Of a DNA stretch of 34,237 nt, positions 1-8,706 are shown piece after piece (position 1 is the stretch's first letter; each line of letters begins with the position of its first letter). The notes beneath the pieces are model-generated. The model worked only from the letters and a program-made list of their open reading frames with translations. It searched no databases and was not told the DNA's origin. A program made the translations under genes and the position numbers. Source of the stretch: Betaproteobacteria bacterium (GTDB taxonomy: Bacteria > Pseudomonadota > Gammaproteobacteria > Burkholderiales > Thiobacillaceae); the NCBI GenBank assembly GCA_020049415.1, contig JAIFKV010000200.1, positions 1 to 34,237 on the forward strand, written 5' to 3'.

Positions 1-728
1 TGCTCTGGCAGGAGCCGCAGGCGTTTGCCGGTTTGACCGACTATGCCGGCCGCGCGGCGCACAGCGGCTTCGACATCCAGTTGTTCGGCGCGGCGATGGC
101 GGTCGGGCTGGCGTTGATCACGCAGATGGGCGAACAGGTCGATTACCTGCGCTTCATGCCGGAACTCACGCCGCAGAGTTTGCCAGCCCAGCGCAAACGC
201 TGGTGGGCCGGCGTGCTGATCGGCGGGCCGGGCTGGGTGTTGCCGGGCGTGATCAAGATGTTCGGCGGCGCGCTGCTGGCCTATCTGGCGATCCGCCACG
301 CAGTGCCGGAAGAGCGCGCGGTGGACCCGAACCAGATGTATCTGGTCGCCTACGAATACGTCTTTCCGCATTACGGCTGGGCGGTGGCCGCCACGGCGCT
401 GTTCGTCGTCATCTCGCAACTGAAGATCAACGTCACCAACGCCTATGCCGGTTCGCTGGCCTGGTCCAACTTCTTCGCCCGACTGACCCACAGCCATCCC
501 GGTCGCGTGGTCTGGGTGGTGTTCAACACGCTGATCGCGCTGATGCTGATGGAGATGGATCTGTTTCAGGCGCTGGGTCGCGTGCTCGGGCTGTATTCCA
601 ACATCGCGGTGGCCTGGATGATGGCGGTGGTGGCCGATCTGGTGATCAACAAGCCGCTCGGTCGGCGTCGGCGCCATGGGCATCGCCTCGCTGCTGTCGG
701 TCGCCGCCTATGTCGGCTTGTTCGGTGA
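1..728 (+). pseudogene. NCS1-permease-like sensor module, 5' truncated by window and frameshifted at its end
   Basis: The frame is open from the first bases of the window (codons from position 3) to a stop at 726-728, so the real start lies upstream. The protein is hydrophobic, with several membrane segments (for example around 85-130, 200-300 and 385-430). It contains the stretch NVTNAYAGSLAWSNFF, typical of the purine-cytosine permease (NCS1) fold. After VVADLVINKPLG (ending near 662) it turns into an arginine-rich nonsense tail. The expected continuation (VGVGAMGIASLLS) appears in another frame from 661. In related proteins, as far as I recall, this permease module is fused to the histidine kinase that follows and probably acts as its input domain. 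I read this as the N-terminal half of one broken gene. A sequencing or assembly error is the alternative. Confidence 0.6.
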
Positions 729-2763
729 ATCGGTGCAGCCGTGGGCGACCTTCATCGCACTCGGCGCGGCGCTAATCACATCGCCGCTGATCGCTTGGGC
801 TACTGGCGGACGCTATTACCTGGCGCGGCCGGCGAATCCCGTCATCGGCCACACCTGCTGCATCTGCGGCAAGGATTACGAAAGCGAAGACCTGGCGCAT
901 TGCCCGGCGTATCAGGAGCAGATTTGTTCGCTCTGCTGCTCGCTCGACGCGCGCTGCGACGATCTCTGCAAGCCGCACGCCCGCCTCGGCGCGCAATGGG
1001 GCGGGTTATTGCAACGCCTGTTGCCAGGCTCGGCGCGGCCGTATCTGGATGCCGGCCTCGGCCATTACTTATTGTTGATGGTCGGCATCCTGCCGGTGCT
1101 CGGCTTGTTGATCGGCCTGTTGTATTACCAGGAAGTGCTGGCGTTGCCGGCAGGTGACCTGGCCCGCCTGGATGCCTTGCGCGCCTCGTTTCTGAAAATG
1201 AGCGCCGGGCTGTTGCTGATTGCCGGCGTCGTCGCCTGGTGGCTGGTGCTGACCCACAAGAGTCGCCAGGTCGCGCAGGAGGAGTCAAATCGGCAGACCG
1301 AATTGCTGATGCGGGAGATCGAATCACACCGGCGTACTGATGAATTGCTACAGAAAGCAAAGGAAACCGCCGACCAGGCCAATCAGGCCAAGAGCCGTTA
1401 CATCTCGGCGATCAGCCACGAACTGCGCACACCGCTGAACAGCATCCTTGGCTACGCCCAGATTCTCGATGCCGACGCCGAGATTCCGGAAAACCGGCGC
1501 CAGGCCGTGAATGTCATCCGCCGCAGCGGCGACCATCTGCTGTCACTGATCGAAGGTACGCTGGACATCGCCCGCATTGAAGGCGGCAAACTGACGTTGG
1601 ACCTGCGTCCGCTCGACTTCCCCGGCTTCGCCCAGGAAATCGTCGCCATGTTCGAACCGCAGGCGCGCGGCAAAGGCATCAGCTTCGATTACCAGCAAAT
1701 AGGCGAACTTCCCGCCAGCGTGCGCACCGACCCGCGCCGGCTGCGTCAGATCCTGATCAATCTGCTTGGAAACGCGGTCAAGTTCACCGCCAGTGGCGGC
1801 GTCGTGTTGCGCCTGAAATACCAGCGCGAAATAGCGCAGTTCGAGATCGAGGACAGCGGCCCCGGCATACCGCCGGAAGAACTCGAACGCATTTTCGAAC
1901 CCTTCTCGCGCGGCAGCGCGGCGCAAGCGTCGGCCAGCAGCGGCGCTGCCGGCGGCACCGGCCTTGGCCTGACCATCGCCAAAATGCTGACCGATCTGAT
2001 GGGCGGCGAGATGAAAGTCGAGAGCCGCCCCGGCCAGGGCAGCCTGTTCCAGGTGCGCCTCTACCTGCCGCAAATCCATAACGTGCAGGCCGCCAGCCCG
2101 CGCATTCGCCGCGTCGGCTATGTCGGCGTGCGGCAACGCCTCCTGATCGTCGACAACGAAGCCACCGACCGCGAGTTTCTCGTCAACCTTCTGGAACCGT
2201 TGGGTTTCCAGCTGGCACAAGCCGCCTCCGGCCAGGAATGCCTGGATCAGATTCCCCGCTTCAAACCTCACCTGATCTGCATGGATCTGGCGATGCCCGG
2301 CATGGATGGCTGGGAAACCATCCGCCGCCTGCGCGAAGGCGGCCTCAGCGATGCCGAAATCGTCATCATCTCGGCCAATGCGTTCGACCAGGGCAACGAC
2401 AACGAGGTCGGCATGCGGGCGGAAGACTTCATCACCAAGCCGGTGCGCATCGACGATCTGCTCAGCTGGATCGGCCAACGCCTGAAACTGGAATGGGTCA
2501 GCGCCGATGTCGCGCCGGAACCCGCCAGCGCGCCGCCGCCGACGGAATGGCGTACACCGCCACCCGACGCCTTGCGCGCCCTGCGGGCACAGATCGAACT
2601 CGGCTATCCGCGCGGTATCAGCGGCAAACTCGAAGACATCGCCGCCGACCCGGCGCATCGGGAATTTGTTGAAGTCATGCGCCGGTTGGCAAAACAGTTC
2701 CAGTTTGATTCCATGCAGGAAATCATCCGCAAAGCCCTTGCCGAACACCCCCATGCCACTTGA
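676..2763 (+). CDS. Hybrid sensor histidine kinase/receiver protein (C-terminal half of a permease-kinase fusion)
   Basis: The 695-residue frame begins inside what should be the end of the permease module: membrane segments lie near residues 4-42, 130-152 and 176-194. Between them is a Cys-rich stretch (C61, C62, C64 and more cysteines to about residue 98, CCICG...CSLCCSLDARC), a likely metal-binding insert. Then come a short coiled linker, the dimerisation/phosphoacceptor helix with SHELRTPLN (His248), and the ATPase with N-box LLGNAVKF (Asn366) and G-box DSGPGI (Asp393). A receiver domain follows, with phospho-acceptor Asp537 (CMDLAMPGMDG) and Lys588. The ATG at 676 is only the first start after the frameshift; in relatives the frame would continue upstream into the permease. 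The next gene starts inside its last codons, so the two are translationally coupled. Whether this half is expressed alone cannot be told from sequence. Confidence 0.85.
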   Translation: MGIASLLSVAAYVGLFGESVQPWATFIALGAALITSPLIAWATGGRYYLARPANPVIGHTCCICGKDYESEDLAHCPAYQEQICSLCCSLDARCDDLCKPHARLGAQWGGLLQRLLPGSARPYLDAGLGHYLLLMVGILPVLGLLIGLLYYQEVLALPAGDLARLDALRASFLKMSAGLLLIAGVVAWWLVLTHKSRQVAQEESNRQTELLMREIESHRRTDELLQKAKETADQANQAKSRYISAISHELRTPLNSILGYAQILDADAEIPENRRQAVNVIRRSGDHLLSLIEGTLDIARIEGGKLTLDLRPLDFPGFAQEIVAMFEPQARGKGISFDYQQIGELPASVRTDPRRLRQILINLLGNAVKFTASGGVVLRLKYQREIAQFEIEDSGPGIPPEELERIFEPFSRGSAAQASASSGAAGGTGLGLTIAKMLTDLMGGEMKVESRPGQGSLFQVRLYLPQIHNVQAASPRIRRVGYVGVRQRLLIVDNEATDREFLVNLLEPLGFQLAQAASGQECLDQIPRFKPHLICMDLAMPGMDGWETIRRLREGGLSDAEIVIISANAFDQGNDNEVGMRAEDFITKPVRIDDLLSWIGQRLKLEWVSADVAPEPASAPPPTEWRTPPPDALRALRAQIELGYPRGISGKLEDIAADPAHREFVEVMRRLAKQFQFDSMQEIIRKALAEHPHAT

Positions 2764-3718
2764 TCCCCTCAACAGCGATGTCGTACTGATCGTCGACGAC
2801 ATCCCGGAAAACCTCTCGCTGCTGCACGACGCGCTGGATGAGTCCGGCTATACCGTACTGGTCGCCACCAACGGCGAATCGGCGCTGCAACGCGCGCGCC
2901 AGAGCCGGCCCGACGTGATCCTGCTCGACGCGCTGATGCCCGGCATGGACGGCTTCGAAGTCGCGCGCCGGCTGAAGGCCGACTTCGCCACCCAGCACAT
3001 CCCCATCGTGTTCATGACTGGACTGACCGAAACCGAACACGTCGTCGCTGCCTTCGCCGCCGGCGGCGCCGATTACGTCACCAAGCCGATCCGGCCGCAG
3101 GAAGTGCTCGCCCGCATTGCCGCCCACATGCAAAACGCGCGCCAGATGAAGCAGGCGCGCAGCGCACTCGACGCCTTCGGCCAGGCCACCATTGCGATGC
3201 GCGCCGGTGATGGCCAACTGCTCTGGCAAACGCCGCTGGCACGGCGACTGTTGAGCGACTATTTCAACGTACCTGACGGGCTGACGCCAACGCGCCTGAT
3301 CGACTGGCTGATCGAAGCCCAACAAGCCGCACGCGAAAACCGCGAGCCGCCACTGCTCGCCAGCCTGCCTGACCGACGCCTGCTGGCCAGCCTGCACGAC
3401 CCGAGCAAACTCGGTCAGGAGGCAGAAGCGGACGAGAAAGAATGGCTGCTGGTACTGCACGAAGAAAACCACCAGGCCGCCATCTCCGGCCTGATCGCCA
3501 CCTTCCGCCTGACCCAGCGCGAAGCGGAAGTGCTGTTCTGGGTAAGCAAAGGCAAGACCAACAAGGACATCGGCGAAATCCTCAACACCAGCCCGCGCAC
3601 GGTGAACAAACATCTGGAACATGTGTTCGAGAAACTCGGCGTGGAAACGCGGACGGCAGCTGCGAATCTGGCGTTGAACAAGATGGGGATGGGTCGAGGG
3701 GAAAATGCATCGTTATAA
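2753..3718 (+). CDS. LuxR-type response regulator transcription factor
   Basis: A 321-residue regulator. Residues about 9-125 form a receiver domain with VDD near the N terminus, phospho-acceptor Asp59 (LLDALMPGMDG) and the conserved Lys in YVTKPIRP. A middle region of about 120 residues has no domain I recognise. The C terminus (about 255-310) is a LuxR/FixJ DNA-binding domain with LTQREAEVLFWVSKGKTNKD and SPRTVNKHLEHVFEKLGV. The frame is open further upstream, but those residues overlap the kinase in a shadow frame. The ATG at 2753, ten bases before the end of the kinase stop codon, gives a correct receiver N terminus. No clear Shine-Dalgarno is visible, which fits translational coupling. 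It is very probably the output partner of the kinase just upstream. Its targets are not in view. Confidence 0.9.
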   Translation: MPLDPLNSDVVLIVDDIPENLSLLHDALDESGYTVLVATNGESALQRARQSRPDVILLDALMPGMDGFEVARRLKADFATQHIPIVFMTGLTETEHVVAAFAAGGADYVTKPIRPQEVLARIAAHMQNARQMKQARSALDAFGQATIAMRAGDGQLLWQTPLARRLLSDYFNVPDGLTPTRLIDWLIEAQQAARENREPPLLASLPDRRLLASLHDPSKLGQEAEADEKEWLLVLHEENHQAAISGLIATFRLTQREAEVLFWVSKGKTNKDIGEILNTSPRTVNKHLEHVFEKLGVETRTAAANLALNKMGMGRGENASL

Positions 3719-3752
3719 ATCAGCCTGCCACTGAGAGATGACCGTATCGCAG

Positions 3753-3831
3753 CCCGGGTCACGCGCTAATCCCCGATCTGTCCAACCTGCACACACATGC
3801 TGCGATGAACTTCTGCGCCGCCATGCCGACG
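3753..3831 (+). pseudogene. Relic of a TRZ/ATZ (mtaD-like) amidohydrolase gene
   Basis: Between two convergent operons lies a stretch that reads PGHALIPDLSNLHTHAAMN, matching PGHALIPGLVNLHTHAAMT of the intact gene at 13894-15213 (its metal-binding HxH region, nucleotides about 14065-14145). After a one-base deletion near 3813 the match continues (CTGCGCCGCCATGCCGACG against CTGCGCGGCTATGCCGACG). By eye about three quarters of the bases agree over roughly 75 positions. A shorter similarity (GACCGTATCGCAGCC, 3740-3754) matches an earlier part of the intact gene, suggesting an internal deletion. It encodes nothing functional. Confidence 0.6.
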
Positions 3832-3866
3832 CCTGCGAGGCGGCGAACATAAAGGCGGCGAGTTGA

Positions 3867-4589
3867 TCAACGAATCGAATCGAAAGTAGCGGCGGCGGCC
3901 AATCCAACTTGTTCCAGCAGAGTAGCGCGCATTTTTCGCCACGCCGCATTTGCAGGGTCTTCCGGATGACTGGCAATGGCTTGCGAGAGCGTATCAAACG
4001 CGTCATACCAGATGCCCTGCTCGGCCAGTCGGGCGACATGCTGGCTGACCTCGGACGCCAGCTTGGCATGGTCTTGTGTTGCTGAAGGAACGAAGCGAAT
4101 CGCCGCGCTGGCAACGATGTCGTTGGAGCGGGCATCGCTGAAAGGCACCAACGCGACTGACCATTCATATTCAACATTGGGCGTCAACGCAATGCCATGC
4201 CGGGAAAGGTCGATCACGTGTATCGCCGGTCCGGCGAGATTGGACAAGGACAGTTCCAGAACCGGTCGCTCCGCCGTCGCCTCGATCAGCGTCATTTCAA
4301 CCTTGGTGGTGGTTGTGCCGGCGATATACCAATACAGCCTTGGCTGGCTGCTTTGCGTCAGCCCGACATGATTCGGCGCCAGCACTTCGATAACCGGCAA
4401 AATGATGGCCTGGGTACCGCGCGTACCGCCACCAACGCGGATGAGTGGCGCACCGCGCAGTGGCGGCTTGTAGACGATACGCGGCAAAGCCGACTCGGCC
4501 ACCGCCACTGGCGTGTATCCGTGCGCGACGACGACCAAGACGAGCATCGTCAGAAAACTGAACAGGCGAGTCAATGCAGTGATTTTCAT
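3867..4589 (-). CDS. Exported DUF928 family protein
   Basis: A 240-residue protein with a clear signal peptide: positive start, hydrophobic core LFSFLTMLVLVVVA, and likely cleavage after AVA (residue 31). The mature part has the pattern I associate with DUF928: a basic segment YKPPLRGAP with GGGTRG, then PNHVGLTQSSQPRLYWYI, a beta-rich core (TLIEATAERPVLELSL), the GIALTPNVEYEWSVALV motif, and a helical C terminus with a tetratricopeptide-like feel (GIWYDAFDTLSQAIASHPEDP). Its start overlaps the cyclase stop by four bases (ATGA), so it is the last gene of the five-gene minus-strand operon. The biochemical role of DUF928 is unknown. In cyanobacterial genomes, as I recall, such genes often sit near CHASE2 and CHAT genes, as here. 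Periplasmic location is inferred from the signal peptide. Confidence 0.8.
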   Translation of the reverse strand: MKITALTRLFSFLTMLVLVVVAHGYTPVAVAESALPRIVYKPPLRGAPLIRVGGGTRGTQAIILPVIEVLAPNHVGLTQSSQPRLYWYIAGTTTTKVEMTLIEATAERPVLELSLSNLAGPAIHVIDLSRHGIALTPNVEYEWSVALVPFSDARSNDIVASAAIRFVPSATQDHAKLASEVSQHVARLAEQGIWYDAFDTLSQAIASHPEDPANAAWRKMRATLLEQVGLAAAATFDSIR

Positions 4590-6502
4590 GATCGTCCCCT
4601 CACTCTATAAATATCGATGGGCATCGATTTGCCCTTCAACCCGGTCTTTCCAATCTGTTCAATGTTGAATTCCGTGCCGATCAGCGAACGGGTAGTGTCA
4701 CCCACCAGAATCCGGCAGATTTCGCCCCCCTCCAACCCCGGCCAGTCCTTGTCGACGCTTTCCAGACGGGCGGCGACGTTGACGGTGTCGCCGATGACGG
4801 TGTATTCGGTTCGTTCCTGACTGCCTAGCGACCCGGCGACCAGTGGACCGGAATAGATGCCAATGCGAATGGCGATGCGGGGCAACCCCGTCTGCCCCCA
4901 GGCTGCGTCAAGACTTTCCAGCCGAGCAGCCATTGCCAGCGCGCAATCCACTGCGGCAATCGCGTCGCGCTGGATGGCGGAAGTCTCGCTGCGCGGGATC
5001 GGCGCACCAAAGACGGCCATCACCGCGTCACCAATGAACTTGTCGATCATCCCGCCATGCGCCATGACAATGCTTGCCATCGCCGAAGTGTATTGATTCA
5101 GCCAGAGCATCAGTTCAGTTGCGGAGAGTTGTTCGGAAATCGAGGTAAAACCCTTGATGTCGGAGAACAACACTGTGGCCTGCAGACGCAGCGGTCGCGG
5201 CGCCAAGCCGCTATCCAGATAGTCTTCCCGATGCGCCCAGATCTGATTTGCCACTTCGGGGGCGACATAGCGTGAAAACAGTCGCATCAATTGGTTTTTC
5301 TGTTGCCGCTCTACGCGGGAAACATAGCTCAGCGTCAAACCGGCGGAGAGAAAAATGGCCAACAGCGGCGGTGCGAGCGGAATCCACCAGGCGAAAAACA
5401 TCGCCGTGATGGCGCCCCCCGCAAGCAGCAGGACACCGGCCAAGGTGACCCACAACAACAAACGGTATCTCAACGCACCGGCAACCAGACTGCCGAGTGC
5501 TGCGGCCAGCAGCACCAGCATGGCTTCCTGCCAGTCGGCGAGGAAACGCAGCGGCGGGTTGCCATCGAGCGCCATTCTCAGCAACTGGCTGGCCGCATGC
5601 GCATGCAGACTGATGCCGAACATCTGCGGGTCGGCAGCGGGCAAGGCGGCCAGCGGGGTCACAAACGAGTCTTTGACGCTATCGGCGGCAGTACCGACGA
5701 TGACGATGCGGTCGCGTATGTCTGCGGCGGCAACCCGCCCGGAAATGACTGCGTCGGCCGAGACGAAATCGAACGCGGCGGGTCCGCCGGAATAATCCAG
5801 CAAGAACTGGTAGCCGCCGGGGTCAGCGCGAACATAGCTGCCGTCGTTGGCTTCGAGCGGGACCAGGGTTGCCTTCCCCAGGCGAAGATGGCCGGAGCCG
5901 GAGGGGTCCGGTTCAGGATGAATGGCGTGTTTCTCCAGATAACGCAGCGCTAATTGCAGACTCAAACTGGTAAACACCTCACGACCGTCATCGAGGTAAA
6001 GCAGGCCGCGACGAACGCTGCCCGAGGCATCGAGCATGATGTCGGCGAAACCGGTCTGTTCCGGCGCAAGGTAGGCCGGCGGCGCTACGCCCGGCTTGCC
6101 GGGCGAGCCAATCCGCCGCACCAGGACGATGCGTTGGTCTGCCGACAACAGGGCGCGCAAACGCTCGCTGCCGGGTGGTCGCGCTGCATCGCGAAACAGA
6201 TCGACACCGATGGCGCGGGGATGGGCTGCCGCCAGCGGCTCCAGCAAATCAGCCAGAGCGGCATCGCTGAGCGGCCAGCCAAGCTTGCCGAGATCCGCTT
6301 CGTCGATCCCCACCAGCAGAATTCGAGCATCCCCCGCGCGGCTGACTGCCACCCGACTCAACAGTCGATCATAAAGATCGAGCTCAAGCGCTTCGAGCCA
6401 GCCAGCATTGCGGATGCCGATTACAGCCAATGCGCAAGCGAGAGAAATGGCCATCACAATCACCCTTGAGCGCCATCTGGAAGCCTGGCTGAGAATGTTC
6501 AC
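4586..6502 (-). CDS. CHASE2-domain class III adenylate cyclase
   Basis: A 638-residue membrane signalling enzyme predicted to make cAMP from ATP. An N-terminal anchor helix (about 13-32) is followed by a CHASE2 sensor domain (about 35-315) that should lie outside the cytoplasmic membrane. Three closely spaced membrane helices (about 325-395) lead to the cyclase domain (about 440-635). Metal-binding aspartates are D448 (LFSDIKGF) and D492 (KFIGDAVMAVFG). The base-recognising pair is K488 and T568 (EYTVIGD), the Lys/Thr combination of class IIIb adenylate rather than guanylate cyclases. Transition-state residues N575 and R579 (NVAAR) are present, so the enzyme looks active. The start codon is GTG at 6502, overlapping the upstream CHAT gene stop as GTGA; the stop overlaps the DUF928 start as ATGA. 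The signal sensed by CHASE2 is unknown. Confidence 0.92.
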   Translation of the reverse strand: MNILSQASRWRSRVIVMAISLACALAVIGIRNAGWLEALELDLYDRLLSRVAVSRAGDARILLVGIDEADLGKLGWPLSDAALADLLEPLAAAHPRAIGVDLFRDAARPPGSERLRALLSADQRIVLVRRIGSPGKPGVAPPAYLAPEQTGFADIMLDASGSVRRGLLYLDDGREVFTSLSLQLALRYLEKHAIHPEPDPSGSGHLRLGKATLVPLEANDGSYVRADPGGYQFLLDYSGGPAAFDFVSADAVISGRVAAADIRDRIVIVGTAADSVKDSFVTPLAALPAADPQMFGISLHAHAASQLLRMALDGNPPLRFLADWQEAMLVLLAAALGSLVAGALRYRLLLWVTLAGVLLLAGGAITAMFFAWWIPLAPPLLAIFLSAGLTLSYVSRVERQQKNQLMRLFSRYVAPEVANQIWAHREDYLDSGLAPRPLRLQATVLFSDIKGFTSISEQLSATELMLWLNQYTSAMASIVMAHGGMIDKFIGDAVMAVFGAPIPRSETSAIQRDAIAAVDCALAMAARLESLDAAWGQTGLPRIAIRIGIYSGPLVAGSLGSQERTEYTVIGDTVNVAARLESVDKDWPGLEGGEICRILVGDTTRSLIGTEFNIEQIGKTGLKGKSMPIDIYRVRGRS

Positions 6503-8703
6503 TGCCAGTTGCCGACCAGGATGAAAGGCGCCCAGTACAACGGATGCTGGAAGCGCGGCTCGGCCAGCAAACGGCGTTGCGCATTGCGCAGGGCGGCAGC
6601 TTTAGGAGCGCCCTTTCCAAGTTCGTCGTAAAAGGCGCTGACCAACGCGCTCGCAGCTTCGTCATTTACGTACCACAACGTCGCCACTGCGCTGCGCGCG
6701 CCGGCTTTCACCGCCATCCCCGCCAGCCCAAGCGCGGCACGATCATCTCCGACTGCAGTATGGCAGGCGCTGAGCATCATCAGATCGAGCACACCAGCAC
6801 CCAAGCGACTGAATTTGACCAGTTCTTCCAGTTTATCCAGTGTCAATCGGCCATCGTGCGCAAGCACGAAACTGTGCCGGGGATTCGCCTCGATCTGGCC
6901 GTGCGAGGCAATGTGGACGATGCCATAGGGTGCGTCACGCACTTCGTTGGCAAACATGGCGAGTTGAAACTGGCCATCTTTCAACAACTTGCCATCGAGA
7001 TGCTGCGACAGTCCATCCAGTTCGGCTGCGGCGAAAGGCAATGCCGGAAAGCTGTCTCGCGCCTGGGTGATTCCTGACAGGAGCGTCGCTTTGGACGTAC
7101 CGCCCGAAGGCGCAAGCTCGACCAGATTCACCGCCGGGGCGACAACCAGCCCGTAGCGATCAATCAGGAAATGCGCTCCGTCGTGCAGCGCCGCAAACGG
7201 AATATTGCGCAGCGCGCCATCGGGCACCACCGCCAGGGTATCGATCGAATGCCGACTCAGCTCGCCTTCCAGCGGACGAATCAACCAGTCATAAAGTTGC
7301 CTGGCCGACGCCAGATATTCGCGGGTGGTTCGCTTTTCCAGGAGTTGCCGCAGTTTCCTGGCTTCTTCAGTCAATCTGGCGGCACTGACTGGCAATATGA
7401 TCTGCCGCAGGCCATCCGGCAATGTCACGATGAGTTCAACCCGATCCGCCAGCAACACCGGATATAGCACGGCGACATTGGCCATTGCTGCGGTCGCTGA
7501 TTGCCCCGGCTGCCCACTTTCGGCGATGCACTGATCCTGAAAATAGTCTTGTAATTCCACGGTTCTCAAGCGTTCGATGACATCGCGGGCAAGCTGCAGA
7601 TCGCCAGCCTGGGTCGCCGGTTGGCTGGCGGCGCGCTGTAACAGCAAATCCCCAAGTTGTTGATATACCGGCCCGACCAGCTCGCGATAGCTCTCGCCAC
7701 CGATCAGGCTTTCGGCCATCAGATCAACTTCGATGCTTCGTAGAATCACGGCGGCGCGCTGATACGCAGCGATTGCCGCATCGCGCCGCCCGAGAGCCGC
7801 CAACAAGCGTCCGGCCTGGGCATGCAAACGATAGGAGAGGTCAGGCGCCTGGACGCTCTGCGCGATAGAAATGGCGCGCCGTGTCGCAAGCAAGCCTTGC
7901 TCCAGGTCGCCCTGTGCAGCGCTGCGCTGACCGCGTAACGCCTGCGCCGTCGCTTGGCCGCGGGGATCATTCAGACGCGCGGCCAGTTCGTCGGCCAGTT
8001 CGATCCATCGCGCGGTATCGCCAGCGGAGGTTTTCAGTTGCTGCGCCAGCGTCGCCGCACGCAGCAGGGCGTGAAGTTTTGCGCGGCTTGCGGATATTGA
8101 GGCCAGCCCGGATTCAGCCTCAACCAGCCTTTGCGCCGCTTGCTCCGGCAAGTCGCGGCGCAGCGCCAACTGGGCCAGGTTGAGTTGCGTCTGGATGGCG
8201 GCGAGCGGAGCGGACGTGCTGGCGCTTCGCGAAAGACTGGCCTGGAAATAACGTTGCGCATCATCCAGACGACCTTCGCGGGCAGCCAGCTGACCAAGAT
8301 CATTTTCGATGCCAGCGACAAGCTGGACATCGTTATCCTGTGTTGCCCGAGCCAGGGCTTGGGTAAATTCGTCGCCCGCTTTCTGCGGCTGGCCAAGATA
8401 CAGATAAGCCTGAGCGATCGGCGCGGCCAGTCGTGCGTCGAGTTGTTCGAGTCCGCTGACACGCGCCTGTTCGCGAGCCATCAGCAGGCGCTCCAGCGCC
8501 AGTCGATGCTGCCCAAGCTGGCGATCTTCCGTCGCCTGACTGACCAGCTCGGCGATGGATATCGCGGTCGGCTCCGGGCCAAACGGCGCTTCGGCGGCCG
8601 CCGGCAAGGCGATCAGGCAGAAAATCAGCCCGCACAGCATGGCGCAAACGGGCCATTCCGGCATTCTCGGGGCAACCAATATGACTCGGTTCTGGGCGTG
8701 CAT
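6499..8703 (-). CDS. Exported TPR-CHAT caspase-like protease
   Basis: A 734-residue protein. It begins with a signal peptide (hydrophobic core CAMLCGLIFCLIALPAAA, cleavage near residue 37-39), so it is predicted to be exported to the periplasm. Residues about 50-385 are helical repeats of the tetratricopeptide kind (for example AYLYLGQPQKAGDEFTQALA). Residues about 440-734 form a CHAT domain, a clan CD (caspase-like) peptidase fold. The catalytic dyad is visible: His601 in HIASHGQ and Cys647 in MMLSACHTAVGD. The C terminus HPLYWAPFILVGNW is a CHAT hallmark. The ATG follows the TpsA stop by three bases (TGA ATC ATG) and its own stop overlaps the cyclase GTG. Substrate unknown; TpsA or TpsB are the obvious neighbours. 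Proteolytic activity is inferred from the intact dyad. Confidence 0.93.
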   Translation of the reverse strand: MHAQNRVILVAPRMPEWPVCAMLCGLIFCLIALPAAAEAPFGPEPTAISIAELVSQATEDRQLGQHRLALERLLMAREQARVSGLEQLDARLAAPIAQAYLYLGQPQKAGDEFTQALARATQDNDVQLVAGIENDLGQLAAREGRLDDAQRYFQASLSRSASTSAPLAAIQTQLNLAQLALRRDLPEQAAQRLVEAESGLASISASRAKLHALLRAATLAQQLKTSAGDTARWIELADELAARLNDPRGQATAQALRGQRSAAQGDLEQGLLATRRAISIAQSVQAPDLSYRLHAQAGRLLAALGRRDAAIAAYQRAAVILRSIEVDLMAESLIGGESYRELVGPVYQQLGDLLLQRAASQPATQAGDLQLARDVIERLRTVELQDYFQDQCIAESGQPGQSATAAMANVAVLYPVLLADRVELIVTLPDGLRQIILPVSAARLTEEARKLRQLLEKRTTREYLASARQLYDWLIRPLEGELSRHSIDTLAVVPDGALRNIPFAALHDGAHFLIDRYGLVVAPAVNLVELAPSGGTSKATLLSGITQARDSFPALPFAAAELDGLSQHLDGKLLKDGQFQLAMFANEVRDAPYGIVHIASHGQIEANPRHSFVLAHDGRLTLDKLEELVKFSRLGAGVLDLMMLSACHTAVGDDRAALGLAGMAVKAGARSAVATLWYVNDEAASALVSAFYDELGKGAPKAAALRNAQRRLLAEPRFQHPLYWAPFILVGNWQ

Positions 8704-8706
8704 GAT

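Noticed and set aside
2507..2752. Longer N terminus for the LuxR-type regulator
   Set aside because: It overlaps the kinase in another frame and is Arg/Pro-rich; the receiver domain begins properly at 2753.
1543..2802. Minus-strand frame of 419 codons across the histidine kinase
   Set aside because: Composition is that of an antisense shadow in GC-rich DNA; the plus strand encodes clear kinase and receiver motifs.
3713..4177. Minus-strand frame of 154 codons overlapping DUF928
   Set aside because: It is a shadow of the DUF928 gene in another frame and runs into the amidohydrolase relic.
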